Below, piece after piece: positions 26,033-34,943 of a stretch of DNA of 64,000 nucleotides. Where the stretch lies: positions 62,001-126,000 of the forward strand of contig NZ_CP009110.1 in the NCBI RefSeq assembly GCF_000739085.1. The letters are read 5' to 3'. This DNA is from Amycolatopsis methanolica 239. GTDB taxonomy: Bacteria; Actinomycetota; Actinomycetes; Mycobacteriales; Pseudonocardiaceae. Under the pieces are notes generated by a model that saw nothing but the letters and a program-made list of their open reading frames with translations, did no database searches and was not told where the DNA came from. Within the stretch, counting starts at the first letter, position 1, and each line of letters starts with the position of its first letter. Position numbers and translations under genes: made by a program.

Positions 26033-26936
26033 ATGCGTTTTTCGTCACGGGCGCGTCGGGGCACGTCGGTTCAGCGGTCGTTCCGGAGCTGCTTTCGGCC
26101 GGTCACGAGGTGGTCGGCCTAACGCGGTCGGAGGCCTCGGCCGCGAAGCTGTCCGCCGCCGGCGCGCAGGTGTGGCGGGGCGACCTGCGGGACCTGGACG
26201 GCCTGCGGGAGGCGGCAGCCGAAGCGGATGGCGTCATCCACCTCGCCTTCGACCACGAAGCCATGACTGCCGGGGACTTTGCGGGCGCGGGCGACACCGA
26301 CCTGGCCGTCGTGCGGGCGTTCGGCGAGGTGCTGGCCGGCACCGGCAAGCCGCTGGTCGGGACCTCGGGCACCGCGATGGTCGCGGGACCCGGGCTGGAC
26401 CGCGCCGCCACCGAGGAGGACGTGATGCCCGGCGGCTACCGGATCGACGCGGAGAACGAGCTCATCGGGTTCGCCGACCGCGGGATCCGGACGTCGGTGG
26501 TCCGGCTCCCGCCGACCGTGCACAGCTCACTGGACAAGCACGGCTTCGTCCCGGTCCTGATCGCCGCCGCGCGAAAGGCGGGCCGGTCCGGCTACCTCGG
26601 CGACGGCGTCAACCGCTGGCCCGCCGTGCACACGCTGGACGCCGCGCGGCTCTACCGCCTGGCGATGGAGAAGGCCCCTGCCGGTTCGCGGCTGCACGCC
26701 GTGGGGGACGAGGGCGTCCTGTTCCGGCAGATCGCCGAGGCCATCGGCCGCCACCTGGGGTTGCCAACGGAGAGCATCCCGGCCAAGCAGGCGGAGGAGC
26801 ACTTCGGCTTCTGGCCAGCTTCGCGGCGATGGACAACGCGGCGTCCAGCGAGCACACCCAGCGGCTGCTGGACTGGAAGCCGGAGCATCCCGGCCTGCTC
26901 GCCGACCTCGACGCGGGCCACTACTTCGAGAACTGA
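26033..26936 (+). pseudogene. NAD(P)-dependent epimerase/reductase, two frameshifts
   Basis: The gene starts at ATG 26033 behind GAGGAGGA, but the T-run at about 26037-26042 breaks the frame. The correct frame then gives FVTGASGHVGSAVVPELLSAG, VVGLTRSEASAAKLSAAGA, HLAFDH and LVGTSGTAMV, which is an extended-SDR (NmrA/epimerase-like) protein. A second single-base loss near 26815 sends the last part into another frame (ASFAAMDNAASSEHTQRLL to a TGA at 26936). Restoring both would give about 300 residues. It could be real decay or sequencing error; the coding pattern is otherwise intact. Confidence 0.72.
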
Positions 26937-26937
26937 G

Positions 26938-27564
26938 CTACTCCCCGAGGCGCGAGGCCAGGTACTGCTTGATGAGGTGCTTGGTCTCGCCCACGATCTC
27001 CGCGTCGCCCTCGGGGTCGTGGTGGAAGGCCAGCTTCAGCAGCCCGTCCGCGGCCTCGATCGCGACCGTCATCGCCAGCGACAGGCGCGGCGTGTTCAGG
27101 TCGATGTACTTCCCGACGAGGTCGGCGAGCGAGTCCGCGATGACCCGGTTGTTGTCCCGGCTGTCGTCGAGCAGCTGCCGGTCCACCACGTCGCCGAAGT
27201 GGACCTTCGAGAAGCCCGGCACGGTCCGGTGCATCTCCAGGTAGATGTCCAGCACCGAGTCGACGACGTCCCACCAGTGCCGCGGGTCCTCGCGGCTCAG
27301 CCGTTCGCTCACGGCCTGCACGAACCGGTCGAGGTTGCGTTGCGTCAGCGCCCGCACGACCGCCCGCTTGTCGGGGAAAAACTGGTACAGCGACCCGACG
27401 GCGACCCCCGCGCGCTTCGCGATGAGGGTGGTGGTCAACGCGTCATAACCGACCTCGTCGATGAGCTCGGCGCTCGCGTCCAGCATCTGCTCGACCCGCT
27501 TCGCGCTGCGCTGCTGGACGGGCTGCCGGCGAAGCGGGGTCGTCGTCGCCTGGGTCTCCGACAC
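26938..27564 (-). CDS. TetR-family transcriptional regulator
   Basis: The 208-aa regulator has an intact N-terminal HTH (about 20-66): RVEQMLDASAELIDEVGYDA, LTTTLIAKRAGVAVGSLYQFF with PDKRAVV. The C-terminal domain, LDIYLEMHRTVPGFSKVHFGD, is of the TetR_C_17-like kind; its ligand is unknown. It starts at GTG 27564 and is divergent from the beta-glucosidase/MFS operon, which it may control. It is convergent with the epimerase pseudogene, one base apart. Confidence 0.92.
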   Translation of the reverse strand: MSETQATTTPLRRQPVQQRSAKRVEQMLDASAELIDEVGYDALTTTLIAKRAGVAVGSLYQFFPDKRAVVRALTQRNLDRFVQAVSERLSREDPRHWWDVVDSVLDIYLEMHRTVPGFSKVHFGDVVDRQLLDDSRDNNRVIADSLADLVGKYIDLNTPRLSLAMTVAIEAADGLLKLAFHHDPEGDAEIVGETKHLIKQYLASRLGE

Positions 27565-27685
27565 GTTGTGCTCCTTCTGGTGCTCTGAACAGGGACTTTA
27601 GCGCGCCGGACCGCTTCCCCCCGGTCGAGGGAAGGGCTAGCATTTGAGAACTTTTCACGTTAGCCCCGATGGAGGGACGTCGCTC

Positions 27686-28960
27686 GTGGAGAACCTCGCC
27701 TTCCCGTCCGGTTTCCTGTGGGGCGTGTCCACTTCGGCCTTCCAGATCGAGGGCGCGACCAGCGAAGACGGGCGCGGGCCGTCGGTGTGGGACACCTTCG
27801 CTCCTGGGCGGGCCGACGTCGCGTGCGACCACTACCACCGCTGGCCGGAGGACGTCGCGCTGCTGACCGAGCTGGGTGTCGGCGCCTACCGCTTCTCCTT
27901 CGCCTGGCCGCGGATCCAGCCGACGGGGTCCGGCGCGCCGAACGCAGCGGGCCTGGCCTTCTACGACCGGCTGATCGACGCGCTCTGCGAAGCGGACATC
28001 GCGCCGGTGGCGACGGTCTACCACTGGGACACCCCGCAACCGCTGGAGGACGACGGCGGCTGGCTGAACCGGGAGAAGGCATACCGGTTCGCCGAGTACG
28101 CCTCGGTCCTCGGCGAGCGCTTCGCTGATCGCGTGCGGATGTGGATCCCCCTCAACGAGCCGATGGTGACGACGATGTTCGGGTACGCGATCGGCGAGTA
28201 CGCGCCCGGCCGAACACTGCTCTTGGACGCCCTCCCCACCGCACACCACCAACACCTCGCCCACGGCCTCGCGGTCCAGGCTCTGCGGGCCGCGGGTGCG
28301 TCGAACATCGGCACCGCCAACCATCATTGTCCAGTTTGGCCCACTTCAAACGCCGAAGCCGATCATGACGCGGCCCGCCGGCTGGACGCGTTGCTCAACA
28401 GAGCCTTTTCGGACCCGGTGCTGCTCGGCGGTTATCCCGCGGAAATCGAACCGCACCTTCCCGCCGGATACGCCGATGACCTGGTGAACATCGCACAACC
28501 GCTGGATTTCTACGGCGTCAACTATTACGAGCCGCAGGGCGCGGCGGCGCCCGGCGAGGGCAGTCCGCTGCCGTTCGAACTTCGCCCGATCGAGGGTTTT
28601 CCGCGCACCACCAACGACTCCCCGATCGTGCCGGCCGCGCTGCACGAGCTGCTGGTCGGCCTGCGCGACCGCTACGGCGAAAGGCTGCCGCCGGTCTACC
28701 TGACCGAGAACGGCGCGAGCTTCGACGGCGTTCACGATCAGGAGCGCATCGACTTCCTGGACGCGCACCTGCGGTCCGTCGCCGCCGCGATAACGGCGGG
28801 AGTTGAAGTCCGTGGGTATTTCGTTTGGTCGTTGCTCGACAATTTCGAATGGTCCAAGGGGTACGCGCCGCGGTTCGGCCTGGTGCACGTCGACTACGAA
28901 ACGCAGCGCCGGACTCCCAAGGACTCCTTCCACTGGTACCGGAAGCTGGTGCGCGCATGA
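27686..28960 (+). CDS. family 1 glycoside hydrolase (beta-glucosidase-like)
   Basis: The 424-aa GH1 enzyme opens with FPSGFLWGVSTSAFQIEGA, the family N-terminal signature. The acid/base Glu lies in WIPLNEP near 157 (Pro replaces the usual Thr before LNEP), the nucleophile Glu in YLTENGAS near 340, and sugar-binding residues in VWSLLDNFEWSKGY. No signal peptide means an intracellular enzyme acting on imported beta-glycosides. GTG 27686 with GGAGGG about ten bases upstream is chosen; a TTG at 27644 extends the frame. It is coupled by ATGA to an MFS transporter, probably its substrate carrier. Confidence 0.92.
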   Translation: MENLAFPSGFLWGVSTSAFQIEGATSEDGRGPSVWDTFAPGRADVACDHYHRWPEDVALLTELGVGAYRFSFAWPRIQPTGSGAPNAAGLAFYDRLIDALCEADIAPVATVYHWDTPQPLEDDGGWLNREKAYRFAEYASVLGERFADRVRMWIPLNEPMVTTMFGYAIGEYAPGRTLLLDALPTAHHQHLAHGLAVQALRAAGASNIGTANHHCPVWPTSNAEADHDAARRLDALLNRAFSDPVLLGGYPAEIEPHLPAGYADDLVNIAQPLDFYGVNYYEPQGAAAPGEGSPLPFELRPIEGFPRTTNDSPIVPAALHELLVGLRDRYGERLPPVYLTENGASFDGVHDQERIDFLDAHLRSVAAAITAGVEVRGYFVWSLLDNFEWSKGYAPRFGLVHVDYETQRRTPKDSFHWYRKLVRA

Positions 28961-30204
28961 CCGGAACGCGGACGCCCGACGCGCTCGCCGAGCCCGACGT
29001 CCCGGTCCGGGCCGGCTGGATCAGCCTGCTCTTCGGCGCGAACATCGGGCTGTGGCTGGGGATCTACGCCCCGATCCAGGTGCTGCTGCCGGAGCAGGCC
29101 GAACGCCTGGACGCCGCGGACAAGGAGCTGGTGTTCGGCATCGTCACCGGGGCCGGCGCGGTGGTCGCGCTGCTCACCAACCCGCTGGTCGGGCTGGCCT
29201 CGGACCGCACGCGCTCCCGTTTCGGTCGGCGGCACCCGTGGACGCTCGCGGGCGCGCTGTGCGGCGCGCTCGGCCTGGTGGTGCTGGCGCTGGCGCCGAA
29301 CGTGGCGATCATGGTCGTCGGCTGGTGCCTGGTGCAGGCCGGGCTCGGCGGCATGCTCGCAACGCTCACCTCGGCGGTGCCGGACCGGGTCCCGGTCGGC
29401 CAACGGGCGCGGATCGGCGGCCTCGTCGGCATCAGCCAGATGCTCGGCACCGTTCTCGGCGCCGTGCTGGTGACGGTCCTGGTCACCAGCCTGCCCGGCG
29501 GCTACCTCGCCTGCGCCGCGGTGGTGGTGCTCGGCGCGGCGGCGTTCGTGCTGCGCACCAGGGACATCGCCCTGCCGCGGGACTGGCGCCCGGCGACCGG
29601 GTTCCGCGCGGTCCTGCGCGAGCTGTGGGTTTCGCCGCGGCGGCACCCGGACTTCGCGTGGGCCTGGGGCTGCCACTTCCTGATCAACCTCGGCAACGCG
29701 CTGGGCACGTTCTTCCTGCTGTTCTTCCTCAAGGACGCGGTGCACCACCCGGACCCGGACACCGGCCTGCTGATCATGATGGGCCTCTACGGCGTCGCGC
29801 TGGTGATCGGCGGCCTCGTGGTCGGCCCGCTGTCCGACCGGACCGGCCGCCGCAAGCCGTTCGTGGTGGGCGCGGCGGTGGTGATGGCCGCGGCGGCGGT
29901 GGTGCTGGTGCTGTGGCAGACCTGGCCTGCCGCGCTGGCGGCGTCCCCGCTGCTCGGGATCGGGTTCGGCGCGTACTGGGCGGTGGCGCTGGCCATCCTC
30001 ACCGAGGTGCTGCCCGCCGCGCAGGACCGCGCAAAGGACCTGGGCGTCATCAACATCGCCAACGCGCTGCCACAGGTGATCGCGCCGGTCTCCGCCACCG
30101 TCATCCTGGCCGAGCTGGGCGGCTACCCGGGACTGTTCGCCGCGTCGGCGGTCGCGACGCTCGCGGCCGGGGCGTTCATCCTCGGCGTCCGCTCGGTGCG
30201 CTGA
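28957..30204 (+). CDS. major facilitator superfamily transporter (GPH/MFS_2-like sugar permease)
   Basis: The 415-aa protein has twelve predicted membrane helices in two halves. The inter-helix loops SDRTRSRFGRRHPWTL and SDRTGRRKPF are the MFS loop 2-3 and 8-9 signatures, and SRFGRRHPW is typical of glycoside-type carriers. Its ATG overlaps the stop of the beta-glucosidase, so uptake and hydrolysis of a beta-glycoside are probably linked. A strong hairpin follows at 30210-30246. Substrate specificity cannot be read from the sequence. Confidence 0.9.
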   Translation: MTGTRTPDALAEPDVPVRAGWISLLFGANIGLWLGIYAPIQVLLPEQAERLDAADKELVFGIVTGAGAVVALLTNPLVGLASDRTRSRFGRRHPWTLAGALCGALGLVVLALAPNVAIMVVGWCLVQAGLGGMLATLTSAVPDRVPVGQRARIGGLVGISQMLGTVLGAVLVTVLVTSLPGGYLACAAVVVLGAAAFVLRTRDIALPRDWRPATGFRAVLRELWVSPRRHPDFAWAWGCHFLINLGNALGTFFLLFFLKDAVHHPDPDTGLLIMMGLYGVALVIGGLVVGPLSDRTGRRKPFVVGAAVVMAAAAVVLVLWQTWPAALAASPLLGIGFGAYWAVALAILTEVLPAAQDRAKDLGVINIANALPQVIAPVSATVILAELGGYPGLFAASAVATLAAGAFILGVRSVR

Positions 30205-30209
30205 AATCA

Positions 30210-30246
30210 CTGAAGGGCTCCTCCGGGGTTCGGAGGAGCCCTTCAG
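30210..30246 (+). terminator. 16-bp stem transcription terminator of the glucosidase/MFS operon
   Basis: CTGAAGGGCTCCTCCG, five bases, then its exact reverse complement. The stem starts six bases after the MFS stop. No T-tract follows, which is common in actinobacteria. The remaining bases to 30454 show an AT-rich patch near 30429-30450 (seven T, then the palindrome CGATTAATCG) but no gene I can support. Confidence 0.8.
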
Positions 30247-30454
30247 CTCCGTACCTTTGGGCCCGCGGGCCGGTGCCGGTCGGGGGAGGGGAGTGCAACG
30301 GCACCGGTCCGCGGAGTTCTCGGGGCCACGAGGGCGGGGCGGTCAAGGTGCGATCTGCAACTTCGCGTCCTCAACCATGATCGACAACATAGCGGTGACG
30401 GGGGTGTTCCACCAGGGGTTGTGACCGAGTTTTTTTCGATTAATCGCCGAGTGG

Positions 30455-30853
30455 TCAGTGGTGCGCGACCTGCGGTATCAGCGCGTGCCGACCGGTTGCC
30501 TCACCGGGCGTCGTACCGCGTGTCTGGGCCGGGACCTTCGGCTTGCGGCGCGACGGGCGACGCAGGTCCTGCTGGGGGGCGAGACCGCCCGCGACGAGGT
30601 GCTCATGCGCGACCTGCCACACCGAGCACGGCGCCTTGCAGCGGTGCCACCGGGTGGAGCAGGTGGGGCAGTCACCCCGCTCATCGGGCTCGTGAGCGGT
30701 CAGCATCGCACGCCAGCCCTCGGTCAGCCGCGGCAGTTCCGACCGGGCCACTGAGACCAGGGACTGAGCGTCCGCCCTGGTGGCGAGATCGGCGAGCATG
30801 TCGAGGCGCTCCCAAACCGCGTTGCGGAGGACCTGCCCAAGGATCTGATCCAC
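30455..30853 (-). CDS. 132-aa protein of unknown function with a CPTC...C...C motif
   Basis: The protein starts at GTG 30853, 13 bases after the stop of the 104-aa gene. The first half is helical (MDQILGQVLRNAVWERLDML). The middle has RGDCPTCSTRWHRCKAPCSVW, with four cysteines and a histidine that could bind zinc. The basic, low-complexity C-terminus (about 95-132) has no motif. I do not recognise the family. It is co-oriented with the 104-aa gene and divergent from an NsdA-like regulator, so a regulatory or developmental role is possible but unproven. Confidence 0.7.
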   Translation of the reverse strand: MDQILGQVLRNAVWERLDMLADLATRADAQSLVSVARSELPRLTEGWRAMLTAHEPDERGDCPTCSTRWHRCKAPCSVWQVAHEHLVAGGLAPQQDLRRPSRRKPKVPAQTRGTTPGEATGRHALIPQVAHH

Positions 30854-30866
30854 GGAATTCTCACCG

Positions 30867-31181
30867 TCACCTTTCCGCCAGCTTGGCGGCTTCGTTCAAC
30901 GCCGCCTGGAGCTGGCCGAGCTGACCCGCGGTGAGGCGGGCCGTTTCCCCGGGCGGTCCGACGAGGACCACCTGGTTGTCCTGGACGAGCACGGTGACGC
31001 AGCGGTCGCGGTTGATCATGTCGCCGCACTGCACCCGCCACACCAGCTGACCACCCTCGTAACGGCGCAGCTGCGCGGCACGCGGGTCCGGCGCCGGCAT
31101 CGCCGACCGGCTCGCGACCGGGGCGAAGGGCCGCCGGTGGACCTGGGCGCGTGGTGCCGAGATCGAGTTCATGAACTCCAC
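30867..31181 (-). CDS. 104-aa protein of unknown function
   Basis: The short basic N-terminus (PRAQVHRRPFAPVASRS) is followed by a compact domain with RYEGGQLVWRVQCGDMINRDRC, VLVQDNQVVLVGPPGETARL and an amphipathic helix LGQLQAALNEAAKLAER. GTG 31181 has GGAGAG five bases upstream; ATG 31172 is an in-frame alternative. The family is not one I can name. It forms a two-gene unit with the cysteine-motif protein and shares a 286-base divergent control region (31182-31467) with the HTH regulator. Confidence 0.72.
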   Translation of the reverse strand: MEFMNSISAPRAQVHRRPFAPVASRSAMPAPDPRAAQLRRYEGGQLVWRVQCGDMINRDRCVTVLVQDNQVVLVGPPGETARLTAGQLGQLQAALNEAAKLAER

Positions 31182-31467
31182 CGCGTCTCTCCGCTCTGCT
31201 TCGGGCTTGCTGTCCGTGTTCGTCGTAGCTCTGCGTGATCGCGGGGCGTATCCGCTCGGTCACGCCGAACCCGAGAACTAGATTGCGATGAACCGCAGCC
31301 GAAGAGAAGGCGAACCGCGGTCACAGCGGCGACCGGCGCGGGCGGGCCGGTGAACGGTCGCCGGAGTTCACCCCGACCGATCAGGGCTCCCGCAACGACG
31401 TTTCCCAGGGTTCAATGGGTGTGCCTACGCTGCGAATCGACGCCCGACAGGATGGTGAGGGGGCGCA

Positions 31468-32850
31468 ATGGACGCCGGTGACAACACTGATGCCCGCCAG
31501 GGACACCCGATCAGCTCGGATGCCTGGGAGAAGCGGGAGATGAGGGAGGCCCTGGCCGCCCGCAACATCAGTGCCGTGTACCGGAATCTGCGCAAGGAGG
31601 GCATCTCCCAACGCCAGATCGCCGCGCTCACCGGCCAGTCCCAGTCGGAGGTCTCGGAGATCCTCAAAGGCCGCCAGGTGATGGCCTACGACGTGCTCGC
31701 CCGGATCGCCGACGGACTGGGTGTCCCCCGTGGATACATGGGCCTCGCCTACGACGAGGCCACCGAGATTCAGGTCGTCGGCGCAGCCGACGAGCAGCAG
31801 GCTGAGGAGGACGAGTCCGTGAAGCGGCGGAACTTCCTCGCGCACGCCGCCCAGGTCACGATGGGGGCGGCCATCCTGGGATCGTCGCCGAGGGCATGGG
31901 CGGCGAGCCCCGCGAGGACGCCGGCACCCGGCCACATCGGGATGACCGACGTGCGCCAGGTCGAGGCTGCGACCAGAGCGCTGCGCGCGCTCGACTACCA
32001 GTACGGCGGCGGTTTCTGCCGCGACGCCGTGGTCGCGCAGCTGTCCTGGGGGCAGCAGATGCTCGACTCCTCCGCGGCCACCCCGGTCCGCTCGCGCCTG
32101 TTCGTGGCGCTGGCCGACCTGCACAGCCTGGCCGGTTGGACGTCGTTCGACAGTGGACTGATGGACTCCGCGCGCGGGCACTTCGCCAACGCGCTGGAGC
32201 TGGCCAAGCAGGGCAACAACGACCACCTGGTGGCCAACATCCTGTACCGGATGGGCCGGGTCTACCTGCACCAGGAGGCGCCCAACGACGCGCTCAAGCT
32301 GTTCCAGCTGGGACAGATCGCGGCGCAGGAATCCGGCTCCGAGCTGGCGATCTCCGTGCTGGCGGCCAACCAGGCGTGGGCCTACGCGATGATGGGCAAC
32401 GAGGACCAGTCGCTCAAGCTGCTCGGCCTGGCGAAGGACGAGTTCGCCCGCGCCAACGTGGCCGAGGCCGAGGACTGGGTCAAGTTCTTCAACGAGACCG
32501 ACGTCTACGCGATGATCGGCACCGTCCACACGGTACTGGCGCGCGGCGTCGACACGAAGCACACGCAGTACGCGATCCCGGCGCTGACCAGGGCGATCGA
32601 GGCCTACGGCGAGGACATGCAGCGCAGCAAGGTGTTCAACCAGGCCGCGCTGGCCACCAACCACCTCATCGACGGCGACATCGACCACGGCGCACGCATC
32701 GGCCGCCTGGCGCTGGAGTCGGCGGACGGCCTCAAGTCGGCCCGGGTGAAGGACCGCATGATGCCGATGCAGGAAGAAGCGGCCAAGCGCCGCAACAACC
32801 CGGACGCCCGCGACCTCGACGAACGCATCAGTTCGTTCTTCGCGGCATAG
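31468..32850 (+). CDS. Xre-type HTH regulator with TPR-like C-terminal domain (NsdA-like)
   Basis: The 460-aa protein carries an Xre HTH near 30-95 (LRKEGISQRQIAALTGQSQS, SEILKGRQVMAYDVLARIADGLGVP). A KRRNFL segment and a hydrophobic stretch (AAQVTMGAAILG) near 115-135 look like a Tat-type or tethering motif. A long all-helical region follows (about 155-440) with TPR features such as LFVALADLHSLAGW and NILYRMGRVYLHQEAPNDAL. This architecture matches NsdA-type negative regulators of Streptomyces differentiation. ATG 31468 has GAGGGGG upstream. The APH-type gene follows four bases after its stop. Confidence 0.86.
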   Translation: MDAGDNTDARQGHPISSDAWEKREMREALAARNISAVYRNLRKEGISQRQIAALTGQSQSEVSEILKGRQVMAYDVLARIADGLGVPRGYMGLAYDEATEIQVVGAADEQQAEEDESVKRRNFLAHAAQVTMGAAILGSSPRAWAASPARTPAPGHIGMTDVRQVEAATRALRALDYQYGGGFCRDAVVAQLSWGQQMLDSSAATPVRSRLFVALADLHSLAGWTSFDSGLMDSARGHFANALELAKQGNNDHLVANILYRMGRVYLHQEAPNDALKLFQLGQIAAQESGSELAISVLAANQAWAYAMMGNEDQSLKLLGLAKDEFARANVAEAEDWVKFFNETDVYAMIGTVHTVLARGVDTKHTQYAIPALTRAIEAYGEDMQRSKVFNQAALATNHLIDGDIDHGARIGRLALESADGLKSARVKDRMMPMQEEAAKRRNNPDARDLDERISSFFAA

Positions 32851-32854
32851 GAAG

Positions 32855-33763
32855 ATGCGCACCGTCGCGGACGAGCTGGACGGCCGGTTCACCAAGGAGA
32901 AACTGGCCGCCGTGCTGGCCGAGGCGTGCGCCCTGCTGGGTCTGGACCACCGTGGCGCCCGGCTGCTGCGGTTCACCAACAACGCGGTCTACGAGCTGGC
33001 CGGCGCGCCGGTCGTGATGCGCATCGTCGGGTCGCGTGCGCTGCGGCACCGGGTCGCCAAGGTCGTCGAGGTCGCACGGCACTTCGAGGCCAACGACGTG
33101 CCTGCGATCCGCCTGCTGCCCGGCGTCGGCCAGCCGATCCACGTCGGCGAGCACGTCGTCACCGCGTGGGTCCGGGTGCCGCCGGGCGAGCGCCGCGCGA
33201 ACGCCGCCGACCTGGGCAGACTGCTGCGCCGGGTGCACGCCCTGCCCGCGCCGGACGGTGTCGGCGAGTGGGCGCCGCTGGCGGACGTGCGGGCCCGCGT
33301 GGCCGACGCCGAGGAGCTCGACCCGGACGACCGCCGGTTCCTGCTGCGCCGGAGCGCCGAGGTCGAAGCCGCGCTCGGCGAGCTGGAGTTCCCGCTGGAA
33401 CGGAGCCTGATCCACGGCGACGCGCACCCGGGCAACGTGATCGTCGGCCCGGACGGACCGGTGCTGTGCGACTTCGACTCCGCGTGCTTCGGCCCGCCGG
33501 AATGGGACCTCACGCCGCTGGCCGTCGGTCGCGAGCGGTTCGGGGACCCTGCGGGCCGGTACCGCATGCTCGCCGACGTCTACGGCTTCGACGTCACCGC
33601 CTGGGACGGGTTCGCGGTGCTGCGGGCCGCCCGCGAGCTCAAGCTCGTGACGAGCGTGCTCCCGATTTTGCGCAGCCACCCGCACGTGCGCGGCGAGCTG
33701 CGGCGGCGGCTGGGCGACCTGCGCGCGGGCCGTGCCGGCACGGAGTGGGCCCGCTACCGCTAG
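32855..33763 (+). CDS. aminoglycoside phosphotransferase (APH)-family kinase
   Basis: The 302-aa protein has the APH-fold catalytic loop LIHGDAHPGNVIVG near 186-199 and the metal-binding LCDFDSACFGPPEWDL. The N-lobe is abbreviated, with ARLLRFTNNAVYEL and VMRIVG. Most chromosomal members phosphorylate metabolites or small molecules and do not confer aminoglycoside resistance; the name reflects the fold only. It lies four bases after the NsdA-like regulator, so they are co-transcribed. The partner substrate is unknown. Confidence 0.88.
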   Translation: MRTVADELDGRFTKEKLAAVLAEACALLGLDHRGARLLRFTNNAVYELAGAPVVMRIVGSRALRHRVAKVVEVARHFEANDVPAIRLLPGVGQPIHVGEHVVTAWVRVPPGERRANAADLGRLLRRVHALPAPDGVGEWAPLADVRARVADAEELDPDDRRFLLRRSAEVEAALGELEFPLERSLIHGDAHPGNVIVGPDGPVLCDFDSACFGPPEWDLTPLAVGRERFGDPAGRYRMLADVYGFDVTAWDGFAVLRAARELKLVTSVLPILRSHPHVRGELRRRLGDLRAGRAGTEWARYR

Positions 33764-33917
33764 TCCACATCGTGGGAAAATCGGGGACATTTACCGACCG
33801 CAGAAGACCGCTCGTCGTATGTCCGGTTCCCTGTGCGGGCGGTGGGAATTTCGGCCCGGCTAGTCACCCCGGGTGGATTAATCCTTCCCCACGCGTGCAA
33901 CTTGCAGCTACTGACGG

Positions 33918-34943
33918 TTAGCTGACCGGGGCGCGGGTGAGCACCACCGCGAAGCCGAACGCGAGCCCCATGGCGGTCAGCTCGAGGGTCGCCCACGTCG
34001 CGAGCGCGGTCCGCTCGTGCCGGACGATCCGCGGCATCAGCTTCCACCGGACCATCGCCCCGAGCACGGCGATCCCCGCCGCGCACATCATCTTGAGCAC
34101 CACGAGCTGCCCGTACGGCGTGGTGAACAACGCGGTGAACAGGCTGATCGTCGGGTTGAGCAGGATCTCCACGACCGCGTTGAACAGCCCGGTCGCCGAC
34201 ACCAGGACCAGGCACAGCGTGGCCAGCTTGGAGAACCGCGGCAGCGCGTGCGCGAGCAGCGTCCGGTTCGCCGCGAGCAGCACGACCATCGCGCCGAGGC
34301 CGCCGGTCCACGCGACCGCGCCCATGACGTGCAGCTCCATCGAGATCATCGTGTAGTCGTGATAGTCCCAGTTCGCCGCGTGCCCGGTCACCGGCAGCGG
34401 CAGCAGGGCGAACAGGCCGAGCCCGACGCGCACCTCGGCAGGCACCTTCTCGCCGTGCCGCAGCGTCAGCACCCCGAGCCCGACCTGGACCAGCGCGAGC
34501 ACGGCGACGACGAGCAGCGCCTTGCCCGCGCCGACCTGCACCACGTAGTCCCAGATGTCGGCGAAGCTCACGGTCGGCACCTGCGGCCGGTACTCGGCGG
34601 TCTGCAGGACGAGCGTGACCAGCGCGGTCGTCGTCCACACCAGCGACGCGGCCAGCGCGATCGGACGGGCGCGGCGCATGATCGGCTCGGTCAGCTTCGG
34701 CCGGTCGTACCCGACCAGCACGGACAGCAGGGCGAGCCCGATCGTCGTCACCGCGGCCAGGTCGAGCAGCACACGGACGATCGGGATGGCGGCCGAGACC
34801 ACCTCGCTGACCTCCGCCACCCCGGGCACCGGCGCGGTGGCCGTCAGCGCGACGCCGATCAGCGCGCCGGCCAGCGCCGCGGTGACGATCGCGACGATCG
34901 CCTGGTAACGGACTTGCGAGGTGGCCCCGGCCGCCGTGGTCAT
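33918..34943 (-). CDS. CopD-family copper resistance/uptake membrane protein
   Basis: The 341-aa protein has about eight transmembrane helices. VTGHAANWDYHDYTMISMELHV near 210-230 and the later LTALFTTPYGQLVVLKM segment fit the CopD domain, with the histidines of GHAAN and LHV as likely ligands. It would move copper across the membrane together with CopC and YcnI. Its ATG at 34943 overlaps the CopC stop by four bases. It is last of a four-gene minus-strand operon; 33764-33917 downstream holds no gene. Confidence 0.9.
   Translation of the reverse strand: MTTAAGATSQVRYQAIVAIVTAALAGALIGVALTATAPVPGVAEVSEVVSAAIPIVRVLLDLAAVTTIGLALLSVLVGYDRPKLTEPIMRRARPIALAASLVWTTTALVTLVLQTAEYRPQVPTVSFADIWDYVVQVGAGKALLVVAVLALVQVGLGVLTLRHGEKVPAEVRVGLGLFALLPLPVTGHAANWDYHDYTMISMELHVMGAVAWTGGLGAMVVLLAANRTLLAHALPRFSKLATLCLVLVSATGLFNAVVEILLNPTISLFTALFTTPYGQLVVLKMMCAAGIAVLGAMVRWKLMPRIVRHERTALATWATLELTAMGLAFGFAVVLTRAPVS

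Noticed and set aside
30343-30378. 11-codon minus-strand frame (MVEDAKLQIAP) behind a TATGTT element
   Set aside because: Promoter-like spacing is present, but the frame is too short and has no supporting feature.
32855-33763. Antibiotic (aminoglycoside) resistance gene
   Set aside because: Only the APH fold is visible. Most chromosomal APH-like kinases of this type are not resistance enzymes, so I give only the family.
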